Shown in pieces: positions 24,540-35,717 of a stretch of 64,000 nt of DNA. Origin of the DNA: Thuidium tamariscinum (Eukaryota > Streptophyta > Bryopsida > Hypnales > Thuidiaceae); NCBI GenBank assembly GCA_947034885.2, contig OX344752.2, forward strand, positions 4,588,001 to 4,652,000, read 5' to 3'. A model generated the notes under the pieces. It saw only the letters and a program-made list of their open reading frames with translations. It was not told the origin of the DNA and searched no databases. The number at the start of each line of letters is the position of its first letter. Position 1 is the first letter of the stretch. The position numbers and the translations under genes were made by a program.

Positions 24540-25018
24540 TTCTAAATGATTCCAAAACCAATCCAAAACCATTCTAAAAAGATTCCAAAAACATTTCAAG
24601 AATTTTCGTAAACATTTCAAGAACATTCCAAAATCATTCTAAAAAGATTCCAAAAACATATCAAGAACTTTCCAAAATCATTCTAAAAAGATTCCAAAAA
24701 CATATCAAGAACTTTCCATAAACATTTCAAAAACATTCCAAAATCATTCCAAAAAGATTCCAAAAAGATTTCAAAAACTTTCCATAAACATTTCAACAAC
24801 ATTCTAAAAACATTTCAAAAACATTCCAAAAACATTTCAAGAACATTCCAAAAACATTCCAAAAACAGCCCCAAAACACTCCAAAAATAGCCCCAAAACA
24901 GTCCACAAACAACCCAAAAACACTCCAAAAACAGCCCCAAAACAGTCCACAAACAACCCAAAAACAACCCCAAAACAGCCCCAAAACAGTCCACAAACAC
25001 TCCAAAAACAGTCAACAA
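24540..25018. repeat. Minisatellite with 11-bp period
   Basis: Units such as CATTCCAAAAA, CAGCCCCAAAA, CAGTCCACAAA and CACTCCAAAAA follow each other with an 11-bp spacing, cleanest from about 24790 to 25018 and decaying leftward. The minus-strand open frames rich in Gly, Leu, Phe, Trp and Cys are artefacts of the repeat. Confidence 0.75.
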
Positions 25019-25229
25019 AAATGTGTTGATTTGGTTGTTGCACTATTCAAATGAACAAAAATTTGTTAAACCATTTTGTTCACTAGTGCTCAAATCAACA
25101 AAAATTTGTTAGCCATTTTGTTAACTCGTGTCCAAATCAACAAAAAATTGTAAAAACGGTCAATGCAGTACCCAAATCAACAAGTTTTTGTTGATTTTTT
25201 GTTGATTTGGACGTAATTTTCTACTAGTG

Positions 25230-26236
25230 AAAGTCAATTATCTAGGTTTTTTATTGCCGAATTCTTTGCAATATTGAAATTGAACTGGTCTAATTTTGGA
25301 AGCTAGCCATAGTTGGCAAAGAATACAGTTTGTCAAATGGACTCTTGGAAAGTATTGTTGTATGTAAATTCAACTAGTGGCAATAGGTCCACCCAATTGC
25401 CTTGATGATAGTTGATAGTGCATTGAAGATATTGCTCCAATACTTGATTAATTCTTTTCGTTTGACCCTCTATTTGAAGATGATATGCCGAAGACAATTT
25501 GGTCCCTATTTATAAAATATTGAATAATGATTACCAAAATTTGAAAGTAAATTATGTACCACAATCAGAGACGATGTCGTTAAAAAGTCCTTGATACTTG
25601 TACATGTTGATAAACAATCGTGGAGTTTCCTCATAGGTCACTATCTTGTTGTATGGCACAAAGTGTGTCATTTTGGTCAATCAATCAACCACCACTACAA
25701 AGATAGAGTCAAAGTCTTTAGAAACAAGTAGATACACAATGAAGTCTATGAAAATTAAAGACTACGCACCAGAAGAAAACTACGTTGTATTTGACAAAAA
25801 CTGTGTTGAAATTGTGTTGCATTCAACGTAACGCATGAAGTGGATTGTGTTGAAGTCCTGCTTTGTCATGCGGAATTTTTCATTCTAACACAAAATTCTG
25901 CATTTTCCTTGCTAAATTCTGTGTTTTCCTTGTTCAATTTTGCGTTATGAAGGGAGAACTCAACACAATCTACTCCACATGTTACGTTGAATGCAACGCA
26001 GTTCCAACGCAGTCTTTGTTAAGTAAAACGCAAGTTTAGCAAGTTTAATATAGTTTTTGGCATGAATAGTGTAATTTTCTTCTAGTGACGGTTTTTCTAA
26101 AATTGGAAGTGGTTGTAGTAATCCATATGGCGTGTGTCAAGAAATCTTGGATTTTGAGCAAGTATCACATGTTGTGACGTATTCTTTTGCAAACTTTCAC
26201 ATTTGTGGCCACCAAAAATCTCTTAATATAAGCTCC
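25230..26236 (-). mobile_element. Inverted Gypsy integrase segment
   Basis: On the minus strand the block opens ELILRDFWWPQM, then KFAKEYVTTCDTCSKSKIS (H2C2 finger second half). A MITE (25767-26087) interrupts it, and it then continues FDSIFVVVD, FVPYNKIVTYEETPRLF, GLFNDIVSDCG and VLEQYLQCTINYHQGNWVDL. The order is right for a chromovirus integrase core, but the strand is opposite to the pieces on either side, so the block is inverted. The catalytic Glu position of the TERVNQ motif reads TKRINQ, and stops occur, so it is dead. Confidence 0.75.
25767..26087. mobile_element. CACTA-type MITE, 321 bp, target duplication ACG
   Basis: The left end is CACCAGAAGAAAACTAC and the right end is GTAATTTTCTTCTAGTG. 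The flanks are ACG at 25764-25766 and 26088-26090. The interior is palindromic, with an 'aacacaatctactccacatg' type stretch present in both orientations. It is inserted in the inverted integrase block. It shares termini and body with the MITE at 44362-44589. Confidence 0.75.
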
Positions 26237-26780
26237 AATTTTGAAAATATACAAAGAGATGAAAGCAAAGATTGTCAAAGCTCAAGAGAGACAAAAAGAG
26301 AATGTAGATAAATCTTGGAATCAACACTTGCCTATTCAAATTAAAGACAAAGTATAGTTGCTTCATTGAAATTTGAGAACTAGTCGGCCTAGTGATAGAC
26401 TCGATTATCAATGTCTCAAACTTTTTTTGGTCATAAAACAAGTGAACAACGTGGCTTATTGACTTCAATTATATACTTCAATGAAAGTACATCCAATATT
26501 TCATGTTTCTCTTTTGAAGCCATATAGAAAATCAATTGCACCAAGGCATACACAAGTACCTCCATCTCCAATTGAAATCAACGGTGAAGAAGAGTTTGAG
26601 GTCTTCGAAATCTTTAATTTTTGCATTATTTGCAAGAAATTGGAATATCTTGTTCATTGGTAGGATTATGAAATCAGTGAAAGAACTTGGGAACTTGTGA
26701 CCAACCTTGAAAACGCTCTAGAGATGGTACAAGCATTCCATCGACAATATCCAAAGAAACTAAGTCCACAAAATGTTTAA
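26237..26780 (+). mobile_element. Gypsy integrase C-terminus and chromodomain remnant
   Basis: The plus-strand frame reads YKEMKAKIVKAQERQ, then SRPSDRLDYQCLKLFLVIKQ, VHPIFHVSLLKPY, and the chromodomain-like EVFEIFNFCI...LEYLVHW-stop-DYEISERTWELVTNLENA, ending with TAA at 26778-26780. This is the Tf1/sushi-type chromovirus tail. In-frame stops show decay. It continues the Gypsy pieces at 21870-22230 and 25230-26236. Confidence 0.75.
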
Positions 26781-26831
26781 GTCTGAGATATAACTGTTGG
26801 CAAATAGAGGGACTTGTAGAACTCCTTTCTT

Positions 26832-27200
26832 AAGAAGGGGGTGATGTAACGAACATGACATATACATACACACTGGATATCAAACCACAAAGACAATTGC
26901 CTCTAAGTTAGCTTTAAGGACAAGCCACTACCCTTAAGTAGTTTGTAGGTGAAGGCAACTGCCTTTAACTACTCCTAATCGTCTTAGGTACTAGTCTAGT
27001 CCTACATTAGTATAAATATAGAGTTGTGTACTTCAAGTCGTCTTAGGTGTTAATCTACGTCTTAGATTAGTATAAGTGGAGGGTTGAGAGATATTGCTCT
27101 TCATTCTCATCAACATCAATTTTACCTATCCTATTCCTGTCAATCCAAGCCTTGTTCTAAAATTCTTGACCCAATCTAACTCTTTTTGAAGGAACCCCTT
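26832..27200 (+). mobile_element. Polypurine tract and 3' LTR of the Gypsy element
   Basis: The polypurine tract AAGAAGGGGG (26832-26841) is followed by a TG start (TGATGTAACGAACATG at 26842), the usual layout just after a chromovirus gag-pol frame. TATA-like boxes (AGTATAAATATAG near 27011 and AGTATAAGTGG near 27070) occur within. The 3' end is uncertain and no matching 5' LTR is seen in the window. Confidence 0.5.
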
Positions 27201-28000
27201 CCATTCGAGTCTTTTTATTGGTCTTGTTTAAAGAATCTCTTCAATTTTGATCTTGACTCCTCAAGCAAAGACATCAAGTGCCAATGAAGTGGGGTCTAGC
27301 GTGGGATGATAGGGTCCTCCATTTCTTGACTATTCCACAGCAAAACTACAATCCCTTTTGCCAAGCATATCTCTTGAGGTGTTTGAAGACACTTTATGAG
27401 GACAACTACTATTGTTAGGCCAATTAGGGGACTTAGCAAAGTCTAGATTCAACTGGTGGGGCTCAACAAAGTTTTGATGAGTTGCTAAAGGCTAGACATT
27501 CTATTGAAACGTGCCACAAAAGAACAATAGACGGGATATTGAAGCATGTGCAAGACCTTCAATTTGCTAGTATCTTCTCTTTCTTGTGGCATGGTGAGAT
27601 TGATATTTTTGCTTAGCGTACCTAGTGTGGGGCAATATCACAACCCTAACATGCCACATTAACATGATTGTGGCTTTTGAAGTGTAGGCATGAGCATGTC
27701 ATTTTTGTTATAAAATTGGGTCTCCTACACCAAATGAAATGTGGTCAAGTGTAGGCCACTTAATATGCATTAATACTTAGGAATTTCAAATCCTATGAAT
27801 GTAAAGTTTGTGCGGCACACCTAGTCTCCTCTAAAAATCACAAGAGCTCATAAATGACAAACAATTTGCTCATAAATTACATGAACACATATATATTGGA
27901 ATACATACATTTCTTTAGGGGTGGAAAGGGGACATCTTCTACAGGGTTTTGACTTCCAATGAATATATTTGGCTTTTCTAAAGTAGATGATGTCACACAG
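27201..28000. other. Intergenic DNA
   Basis: No coding region or clear repeat is recognised. It may include the end of the LTR. Confidence 0.25.
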
Positions 28001-31000
28001 AATCAAGATGCATGATTTCCACGGTCACCAGTCCGTCGTTCAAGGGTTAATTGGCGTATTTCCCGCACCGAAATTGTGACATATATCAGGGTACACAAAG
28101 CTCTAAAATCCAGGACAGAATCATTCCGAGATTTGTAAATTTAACGAAGTTAAGTCAATCATAGAATTGTCACAACCAAGATCAAATACCGCTTGACCTT
28201 CACAGGGGGGTCTGGTGGTGAAAACACGTTTAATGAACAGCATTAGACTCCCATATATAGAACTGACCCACAATTTCCACCCGAAAATCTTAACGAATGA
28301 GTACACATGGATCCAGATTCAACAAGTTGTAAGCCTCGATCATCAAATTTCGTTCAAGTCTCCCGGGCGACTGTTCTGCAATTTGATCGGTCATTTTTAT
28401 CCATAAACCTTGAAACCTGCATATGATATCCGGTGACGAATTCTTCATACGCTGGAATCTTTTAAAAAAACACAGAAATTCGACTTCATTGTCTAGTTAT
28501 CCCAAATATGCGATAAAGGGTGTCCCTTGCTGATCGGTAGATCTGCCCTACCAATTCGATCGAGCTCCTGGTAAAGAAAAAACGCAGGACCCTCCTCAGG
28601 CTGTGCATACAAAATTGTAGACTATACACTCAATCCTCGCAGGCAAAACCGCACCATTGATGTAGTTTGTGCGCTTCCGGAAACGACTCTTCCAATTGAA
28701 TCATGCTTGCACGCTCCTGAGATGAATTAGCCGAGACTGTCCTGAACTTCTTAAATGATGTGTTTCGTACGCACTGCAAATAGGATCCTTCAATTCGGAA
28801 TCGCATACATACAAATGGAGAGCCCAGTCTCCTTGCAGCAGCCTCGCACGATACCATGACCATCGAGTGTTCCGGATCCTCTTTCTCCCCAAGACTGCAT
28901 GCACACTCCAGGCCTTCCGCATGAGCTGTACCACTGGTCTTGTTGCCGAAACTCCCACACGCTCGCTCATTCTGTTCTGTCGTTTTCTCGCTTTCGTGCA
29001 CCCCTGTGATCGAGTGCTTCGTCCAAGCCTTTCCCGGCCCCACACCTTTCAATTCGCTGCTTTGCGGTGGAGAATGTCGATTGAGACGTTGGGGGGGGGG
29101 GGGGGGGGGGGGGGGGTTATTGAAGTGAGACTCCAGGCCCAGATGTGCCTTTCGAGCGCAAGTTTTCAAGTGTCCATTAGGCCGATGGCCGCTCCCAGAG
29201 AGTGACCGACCACCTACCCACCGATACTCACGACCGTGGTTTGCAACGATTTGACAAATTTATCAAATTCTCAGCGTCACACTCTTTTAATCTCATTATC
29301 TCGCTGCAGTGTCTCGATCGAAAATTATATGGATCAGTCATCTTGTTATTAAGTCCTTGCAATGGGGGAATTGGGAATGGTGCCGCGAAGCACTACATAT
29401 GACGTAGTCAGGCCGGGGGGTGGAAGTGGGTTTCCCTGCGGCTTGTCTGCAACGGCAATGGAATCAGGTGAGTGCCACGGTGCCGGAAGAGCATCAATCG
29501 GAGAGCACAATTGGGTTTGCAAACCGCCTGCACACGAAGTTTTTCCCGTCACATGTGAAAAAAACTTGAGTAAAGGGCAAACAAACATTCGAACACGTCA
29601 AAAGGAAACATTCTTGGAAAAACCTGTAATGTAGAACTCATTGAAAGTTTGTTGACAAAATTAGTTTGGGTGCTTGTGAATTTCATCACCACTGATCTGG
29701 ACGTATACTGCTGCTGACCTTCTAAAACCTCCTCTTCACGAATATCCAAAAGAAGTCCAATACTCAGAAGCATTCTTGACGAGGAAATCAGCCACTTTCA
29801 CCCCTTAGTTCAGCAGACACGCCGATAATTTCGTAGAGTCAAACTTGCCCCAATCACACAGACAAAATTCAAATCCTCCTCCACATAAATGTAGACCGAG
29901 ACTTGCATGTTTTGAAATTTGGCATGATTATTAAATGTCATGTTAAGATTCACCTTCAAAAACAAAATGCAGAAAGATTTATTCTTACAAATTTTATTGC
30001 AATTTTAAGGTGATGAAGCTGAAATCTAGTCTAAAAGTCCTTACACGATCCCTTCGCCATGGCACACAGTGCACGGTCATTGGGCAGTGATACAAAATTT
30101 GGTCACCATGACAATTGAATTGGTAGTTAAATTGTGAGGCTCATGTTTGGTAATTGGAAGGGTTTGTTTTGTGTTTTTTGGATCTGTGCGGAAAATGGCT
30201 GGTTTACACTAGATCTCAGTCTGCTGGCCTGGCGGTATGCCAGGCGTTTTCTTCTGCATCGTTTCAGGGATTGAGCAGCTAGAAAATTACCTCCCAAATA
30301 TAAACCACGAGTTCAGTGAGTACCAAAGTAGCTCTTGGTGACCTCCAGAGCAAGTCCTCAGTGTTTTGTTGTGTGTGTACATGACTTGGAATGTAATTGT
30401 GTTGTGAAGCCCTCCGCAATGGCGCAATTGGTACCTGACTCCAGTCAATTGTTTCAACTCCCGGCTCCTGGCCGATCTGGCAGCTGATTCTCCCTGAGTG
30501 GTCATTTGCTGGTTTTTCGTCGATCCAGATTGCAGGTTGAATAATCCGCTTTGCTCAGCCTAATTCACCACAGAACGTCAATTTCGTTGAAATACCGCTT
30601 ACTCCATTGGAAAGGAGCGGCAGATCCTCAAGCAAGGAAGGAAATTGAAAAGAATTGGGGAGCCGGCAGAGTACAGGGTGGAAATCCTTATCGGCGCACA
30701 ACGTTGTGAATGAATGCAATTTGCATCATTATTTTCTTGCATCAACAAGTGAGCAAGCAAATGGTATAACACCAATGTAACGGAATTGAGGTTATGAGTA
30801 GTGCCTGGATTAATCCAGATCGATCAATATCCTGCTGAATTTCATAATTCCAGTACGGACTACTCTTGCTCCCGTGACTGGTAAACAATCACAATTCAAA
30901 GTGATACACTCACAATGTCTGGAAAACGCAGATAATTTCCATTGAGATAGGAGTGAAAGTATCTACAGGTGAAGGCTGTGACTACCGGTCTTAGTGGCCT

Positions 31001-32979
31001 CGTTAGTAGCAGTAATCAGTGTTGTTTTTTGGGGCAATTTGTCGTCATTTTGCACCAAAATAATGGGCTTGGCACCAAGCCCATAGAAATTAAATCCAGT
31101 AACATTTTGACTTCAGTTGTTTTTTAAATTGGATTAAATCACCAAATTGTAGATGATAACAGAAACAGAATTACGGACATGTGATGCGTGCTAATGTGTT
31201 ATTTCCTATCCAAGATGTGGATGAATGCTGATACTAGGAGCTCCACTGCAACATTTAATATTGCCACTTTGGCACTTCAGAAGAAATGAAAAAAACAACC
31301 CTGCAGTAAACACCATTACTTCTGAGTGTAACCATCATAATCCTTAATTGAGCCGCAAATCTAGATTAAGGAGATGACCAGTTACCGAAACTGTACAGCT
31401 TACTTCAAGTTGTTCATAGTTTGTTAAAGACGTTATCCTGCTGACGGATAATTCAAACACATTCATCCATTGTACTTCTCAGTTCTCACTTCCAACATGT
31501 ACAATTAAAATGTGAAGAGTCTCACGGTGATTGAGGACAGTCTGGTCATCTGGTGTTAACCGGAGCTCCCAATTCGATCGATTTTGCCAGGCTAATTTAA
31601 GGCCGTATTCAATTCCAGTAAGTGCGAGTGACAATGCAAATAAACCGGCGCGGGAAATAAACTTATACACCCAGCACCTGATCTAGACTTCGCAGAAACT
31701 AACTGGCGGTGGATGTACGTGCTCAGATCAAGTTTACGGCGATGGCGGTCACCGCATACTTCAACCCCGTCCAGACGAGAAGCACAAGAGGAGTAAGGAG
31801 AACAAGTAAAATAAAAGGAATAAAATTAACAGAGAAGATCGAGTCGAAGGAATCTGGTCCAAACAATTCTAGTTTATAATTTGCTACGGTTGATTTCAAG
31901 TAACAATATGCAATAACTCGCAATCCTAATGTATACTATATCCTCTTCTTCTTCTTCGTCTGGTGATTTAGAGTGGCTGAGATTCATACAAAGCAAGGAT
32001 CACTCGACTATAATTATGCATTTTGAGAACAATATTGGCAACTTGCACAGCTTGGAAGTTCAAATGTGGACAAGAGTATATGCATGCCCTATGCACTAAG
32101 CATCTTGTGAAACTCGTTGTTTTTCATTTCTTCAAAATAGCACCAAAATGTGGGGTGAGTGAAAGAAGTCATCGAGGACAAATCATGGGGCCGACTTAAC
32201 TACTAATGTTAAATCATTTTCAGTGAGAAACAACACAGCTGCCAATCTTATGAATGACAAACGTCAAAGTTTGCTCTAGAGACAACAGATTGAACCATTG
32301 TATTTAATTCTCATAATTACACATGCACTGAATTGCATTGGATTTTGTAAACACCAACCTCATGCTTACCTCCAGTTGTTCATATATTCTGATGTATTGT
32401 GCAAATTGTAAGCTAGTCTAAACTGTGCACAAGCTGAATGGGAATTGACAAGATATATAGAATTCGAGGATAGTTACTGACGTTGTTCCTTCTTCCAAGT
32501 ACGAGTTACACTTCCCAGTGGAGCAGCAATCCTTAAACTGGCTAAAATTAGGTGGCCCTCTACCCAAAAATCTTTGCACTACCAGTACATTTTAAAAAAG
32601 GCCTTTAGTGGAGACATTTAGCCAAAAGTGCAGCAAACAATAGAAATTTGCAACTTCCTCCACATTAGAATTAGCATCTGTTCAATCATTTTTGTGTTAT
32701 AGTACTCTCAAAAATACTTCATGGCTTGCAAATTCCTCTCTTTTCTAATTTTTCTTAAACTACTCACTCTCAAGATAACCAAAGTTGATGCCTATTTGTC
32801 TTGAAGTTAGAATATTGTATTGAACTCCATAAACTTGGTAACATATTTTGCACTAAATTCCAAGAATTAGTTTTGGGATCACAGTTGCCAAAATTCATGC
32901 ATCACATAGCTCTTTAAATTTGACAGTAGGCTAGGGATTCAAGAGATTCAAAGTCAATTGGAAGTGGGTTAGCATTTGG
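28001..32979. other. GC-richer, apparently low-copy region without convincing gene
   Basis: Base composition differs from the surrounding transposon DNA, resembling gene flanks. Open frames at 28630-29169 (minus), 29362-29634 (plus), 31479-31670 and 31723-31923 (minus) show no recognised domain. The 31723-31923 frame encodes a hydrophobic stretch (FIPFILLVLLTPLVLLVW). A lone TTAA-element-like end (CGTTCAAGGGTTAA) lies near 28030. It could be regulatory or UTR DNA or an unrecognised gene. Confidence 0.3.
29091..29116 (+). repeat. Homopolymer of 26 G
   Basis: An uninterrupted run of 26 guanines on the plus strand, next to a GC-rich stretch. It could form G-quadruplex structures, and its length is likely to vary or be misread by sequencing. 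Confidence 0.9.
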
Positions 32980-33902
32980 CGGGGATGCTATTTTGTGAGC
33001 TTGCGAGCGTGAGCCTATGAGCTTGTGATCTTGTGCGCCTAGAATTTTTGGTGAAATTTTTAGTGATTTTTAGGACATGGACCTATTACTGTGCTTTAAG
33101 AATTTTGGATTTTTGTATCTAGTATCCCCCTCATGGGATTTCAAATTTGTAACTTTCAAAACTCTTTTTTTCAAAAAAAAATTTCAATTTTTTTCAAATA
33201 TTTTTTGCAGTCTTTTTTTTATTTTTCAAATTTTTTTTGCAACTCCATCACCCTCTAAAATCCCGCTTGGAGGTAGAGGGCTTTGGAGCTCTCAAAAAAA
33301 AAATTCATTTTTTCCAACTTTTTTTTCTTTTTTTCCCACTATGTTACTAGTTCATTTTTTTTTGCGACTTTTCACCCTTGAAAACCTTCTCTCGGTACCG
33401 AGAGATCAATTTCAAGGTGATAAAGTCGGAAAAAAAAAAAAAAAAAAAAACTTTTTTTTTTTCACGACTCCATCACCCTAGAAAACCTTATCTCGGTACC
33501 GAGAGATCAATTTCAGGGTGATAAAGTCGGGGGGGGGAAAAAAAACTTTTTTTTTTTTTTTCCACGACTCCATCACCCTAGAAAACTTCTTGTTGGATTC
33601 TGGATTTTGAACTTCAAAAAAAAATTCAAAAATTCAAATTTTTTTTGGAAGGTGTTGAGAGGCCCTTTGGAGATAGTAGGGTTTGAAATTTTAAAATACA
33701 TTAACCACATTTCCATGGTCATAGGTCCACGGTCATGAAGCTGAAATTTTACTATAAATAGATTTTTTTTAAATGACTTCACTTTTTTTTTCTCTTGGCT
33801 TAAAAGGTTCACAGTTTTTTTTTGTTAATTCTCTGGGCTTACAAAACCTACGCTCACAGCTCGCAAGCTCATGCTTTTAGGCTCACAAACTAGCGTCGTT
33901 GT
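32980..33902. mobile_element. Mutator-like non-autonomous element with 9-bp target duplication
   Basis: AGCATTTGG occurs at 32971-32979 and 33903-33911. The ends share imperfect inverted repeats (GATGCTATTTTGTGAGCTTG on the left; the reverse of the right end reads GACGCTAGTTTGTGAGCC). The 9-bp duplication is typical of Mutator-like elements. The interior holds direct repeats with the palindrome TCTCGGTACCGAGA and long poly-A/T runs. No transposase is present. Confidence 0.65.
33360..33590. repeat. Tandem repeat with TCTCGGTACCGAGA palindrome and A/T runs
   Basis: Two full units and a partial unit of about 85-110 bp carry 'cactccatcaccctagaaaacc', the palindrome TCTCGGTACCGAGA, 'gatcaatttcaaggtgataa' and a poly-A then poly-T run. 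They lie inside the Mutator-like element. Confidence 0.6.
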
Positions 33903-34095
33903 AGCATTTGGTAGTAGATCTTGGAGCTTGAAATTTAGCAATAAATTTCAAATTGCACCATATGAGAAGCTAAGAGCATCTATATGATTGCCGTGCCAAG
34001 GAGGGATGCTAAGTGTGGTTTGGTGTGCTAGTTTGAAGAATGGGGCTTCAAAAATCCTCTTTTGCCCTACCACAAGAAGACGTGCCAAGTTTACA

Positions 34096-35709
34096 TGCAG
34101 GACGTTAATTTGGTCCCACAAAACCGCAACCCAAGGTGTTAGGCATGGGCCCGGGCTGGGTTGCCGTCCAGTCGAGCTTGAACCCAGCCGATGACGCAGT
34201 GGATTCGCAGGACATTCCGGCTTCGCAAAACATCCCGACTTCGCAGAATATTGTTTGTATAATGCTACAAGACATCAACTTTGTAAATTTTTAAACTATG
34301 AGCTAATTTACTTATCCCATATTGTTTGTCTTTCCTTCTACCGCCTATGCGTATATATAGAGTTGTCTTCTCAATGTAAAACACAAATCAAAAAACAAAA
34401 AATACAAATCTCAAAACACAAATAGAAATTACAAAATAGAAAACACAAATTACAAAAAAGTTTATATAATTATTTTAAGTTCTAATATAATAATGGAAAG
34501 TCTCATTAAAATGACAACATTCCATATGCTAATTTTTGGATTGTGCAATTTGAATTAAAAATTGACACCTAAGATAGGTATAAATTTTCAAACATCTAGG
34601 ACTCTTATAGATCTCAAGAAACCCATGGCATATATAGATTTCACACTATATTGCCTTAAATATCTTGGACATGTATAGATTTCAAACATTTACAAAATAT
34701 ATAAATTTCGTAAATCTATGGCAGATTTAGAATTCAGATTGCATAGGGTGAAGTGTAAAAAGTGTCAAAGTAATGGAATGTTGTCATTTTAACCCCTAAA
34801 GGTTTTTGACTATATTTTCACCAAAAATGCTCCAAAACTGCCATTTCTAATACAAGTGCAGTTTTTTTTAAAACGCATTTTTGACTTATGTAACCATAGG
34901 ATCTTATAGTAAGGTGGTTTGTAAACATGTGGAAAAAATTTCAGAAATTTCCACCCTGTAGATTGCAAGATATAAGCATTTGAATTGACAAAAATTGTTT
35001 TTTTATCCCTGCAAAAATCCGGGCAGCTGCACTTCACAAGGTCACATTTGTGTGAAAAAAAATTCAAAATGGTGGTTACTCTTTGAATTCATACTTCAAT
35101 GCAAGTTGGCTATGTTCTCAAAAAATTTCAAACCATTTGGAATTTTACAACATATAGGAAAAAATAAGTAAGTAGAAAGAAATAAAAAGTAAAAAGTAAA
35201 CTCCTCGGGCACACATTGTATCAAAATTTCAAAGAAAAAAAATAAAAACTCCATCCGTAGTGAGCTGCCCAAAAAATTTATAATCTCAAAAAATGTTGTT
35301 CATGGCTTTAGGGGTTAATGAGATTTTCCATTGTCATATTAGAACTTAAAAGAATTATATAAACTTTGTTGTAATTTGTGTTTTCTATTTTGTAATTTTT
35401 ATTTGTGTTTTGAGATTTGTATTTTGTGTTTTTTGATTTGTGTTCTACATTGAGAAGACAACTCTATATATACACATAGGTGGTAGAAGGAAAGACAAAC
35501 GATATGGGATAAGTAAATTACCTCATAGTTTAAAAATTTACAAAGTTGATGTCCTGCAACATTATACAAACGATGCTCTGTGAAGCCAAGATGTTCTGCG
35601 AAGCCACTGCGTTATCGGCCGGGTTCAGGCTCGACTAGATGGAAGCCCGGCCAAGGCCCGTGCTTGACACCTCGGACTGCGGTTTCATGGGACTAAATTA
35701 ACGTCCTGC
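34096..35709. mobile_element. Foldback element with about 425-bp inverted arms and 8-bp target duplication
   Basis: The left arm starts TGCAGGACGTTAATTTGGTC at 34096 and the right arm ends with the matching reverse complement at 35709. The flanks are AGTTTACA (34088-34095 and 35710-35717). The arms run to about 34520 and from about 34775. A TTAA element (34793-35314) interrupts the right arm. The 8-bp duplication suggests hAT, but such long arms are more common in Mutator or foldback elements. There is no coding sequence. Confidence 0.7.
34793..35314. mobile_element. TTAA-flanked element, copy 3 (522 bp), in foldback arm
   Basis: TTAA flanks lie at 34789-34792 and 35315-35318. The ends are CCCCTAAAGG and GCTTTAGGGG. 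The other arm of the foldback element retains the uninterrupted site with a single TTAA at 34506-34509, which fixes both the insertion point and the 4-bp duplication exactly. This copy is a shorter internal-deletion form of the CCCCTAAAGGTTTTTGACTA subfamily. Confidence 0.85.
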
Positions 35710-35717
35710 AGTTTACA

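Larger units (their letters stand above)
22231..25229. mobile_element. Non-autonomous CACTA element (3.0 kb)
   Basis: The termini are CACTAGTAGAAAAATC at 22231 and the reverse complement GATTTGGACGTAATTTTCTACTAGTG-type end at 25229, with many subterminal TGTTGATTTGG motifs in inverted orientation at the two ends. It is inserted in a Gypsy integrase gene. The left flank is GGA and the adjacent right flank is not, because an inversion moved it (see 26234-26236). It contains a tRNA-like unit, a 380-bp palindrome and an 11-bp minisatellite but no transposase. A 132-bp relative lies at 45331-45462. Confidence 0.75.

Noticed and set aside
24793-25043. Three overlapping Gly/Phe/Trp/Cys-rich frames
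   Set aside because: These are translations of the 11-bp minisatellite.
28028-28041. Lone TTAA-element-like end (CGTTCAAGGGTTAA)
   Set aside because: No partner terminus was found within a reasonable distance, so it is not called an element.
28630-29169. 179-codon minus-strand frame
   Set aside because: It has no real ATG at its listed start, a proline run made by the poly-G tract, and no recognisable domain. A second frame over the same region is equally open.
29362-29634. 90-codon plus-strand frame with an ATG
   Set aside because: The opposite strand is also open, there is no recognised domain, and it stands alone without flanking exons. Left as unresolved rather than called a gene.
30420-30462. 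tRNA-like box A (TGGCGCAATTGG) and weak box B
   Set aside because: The boxes are only 31 nt apart instead of about 44, and no cloverleaf can be drawn.
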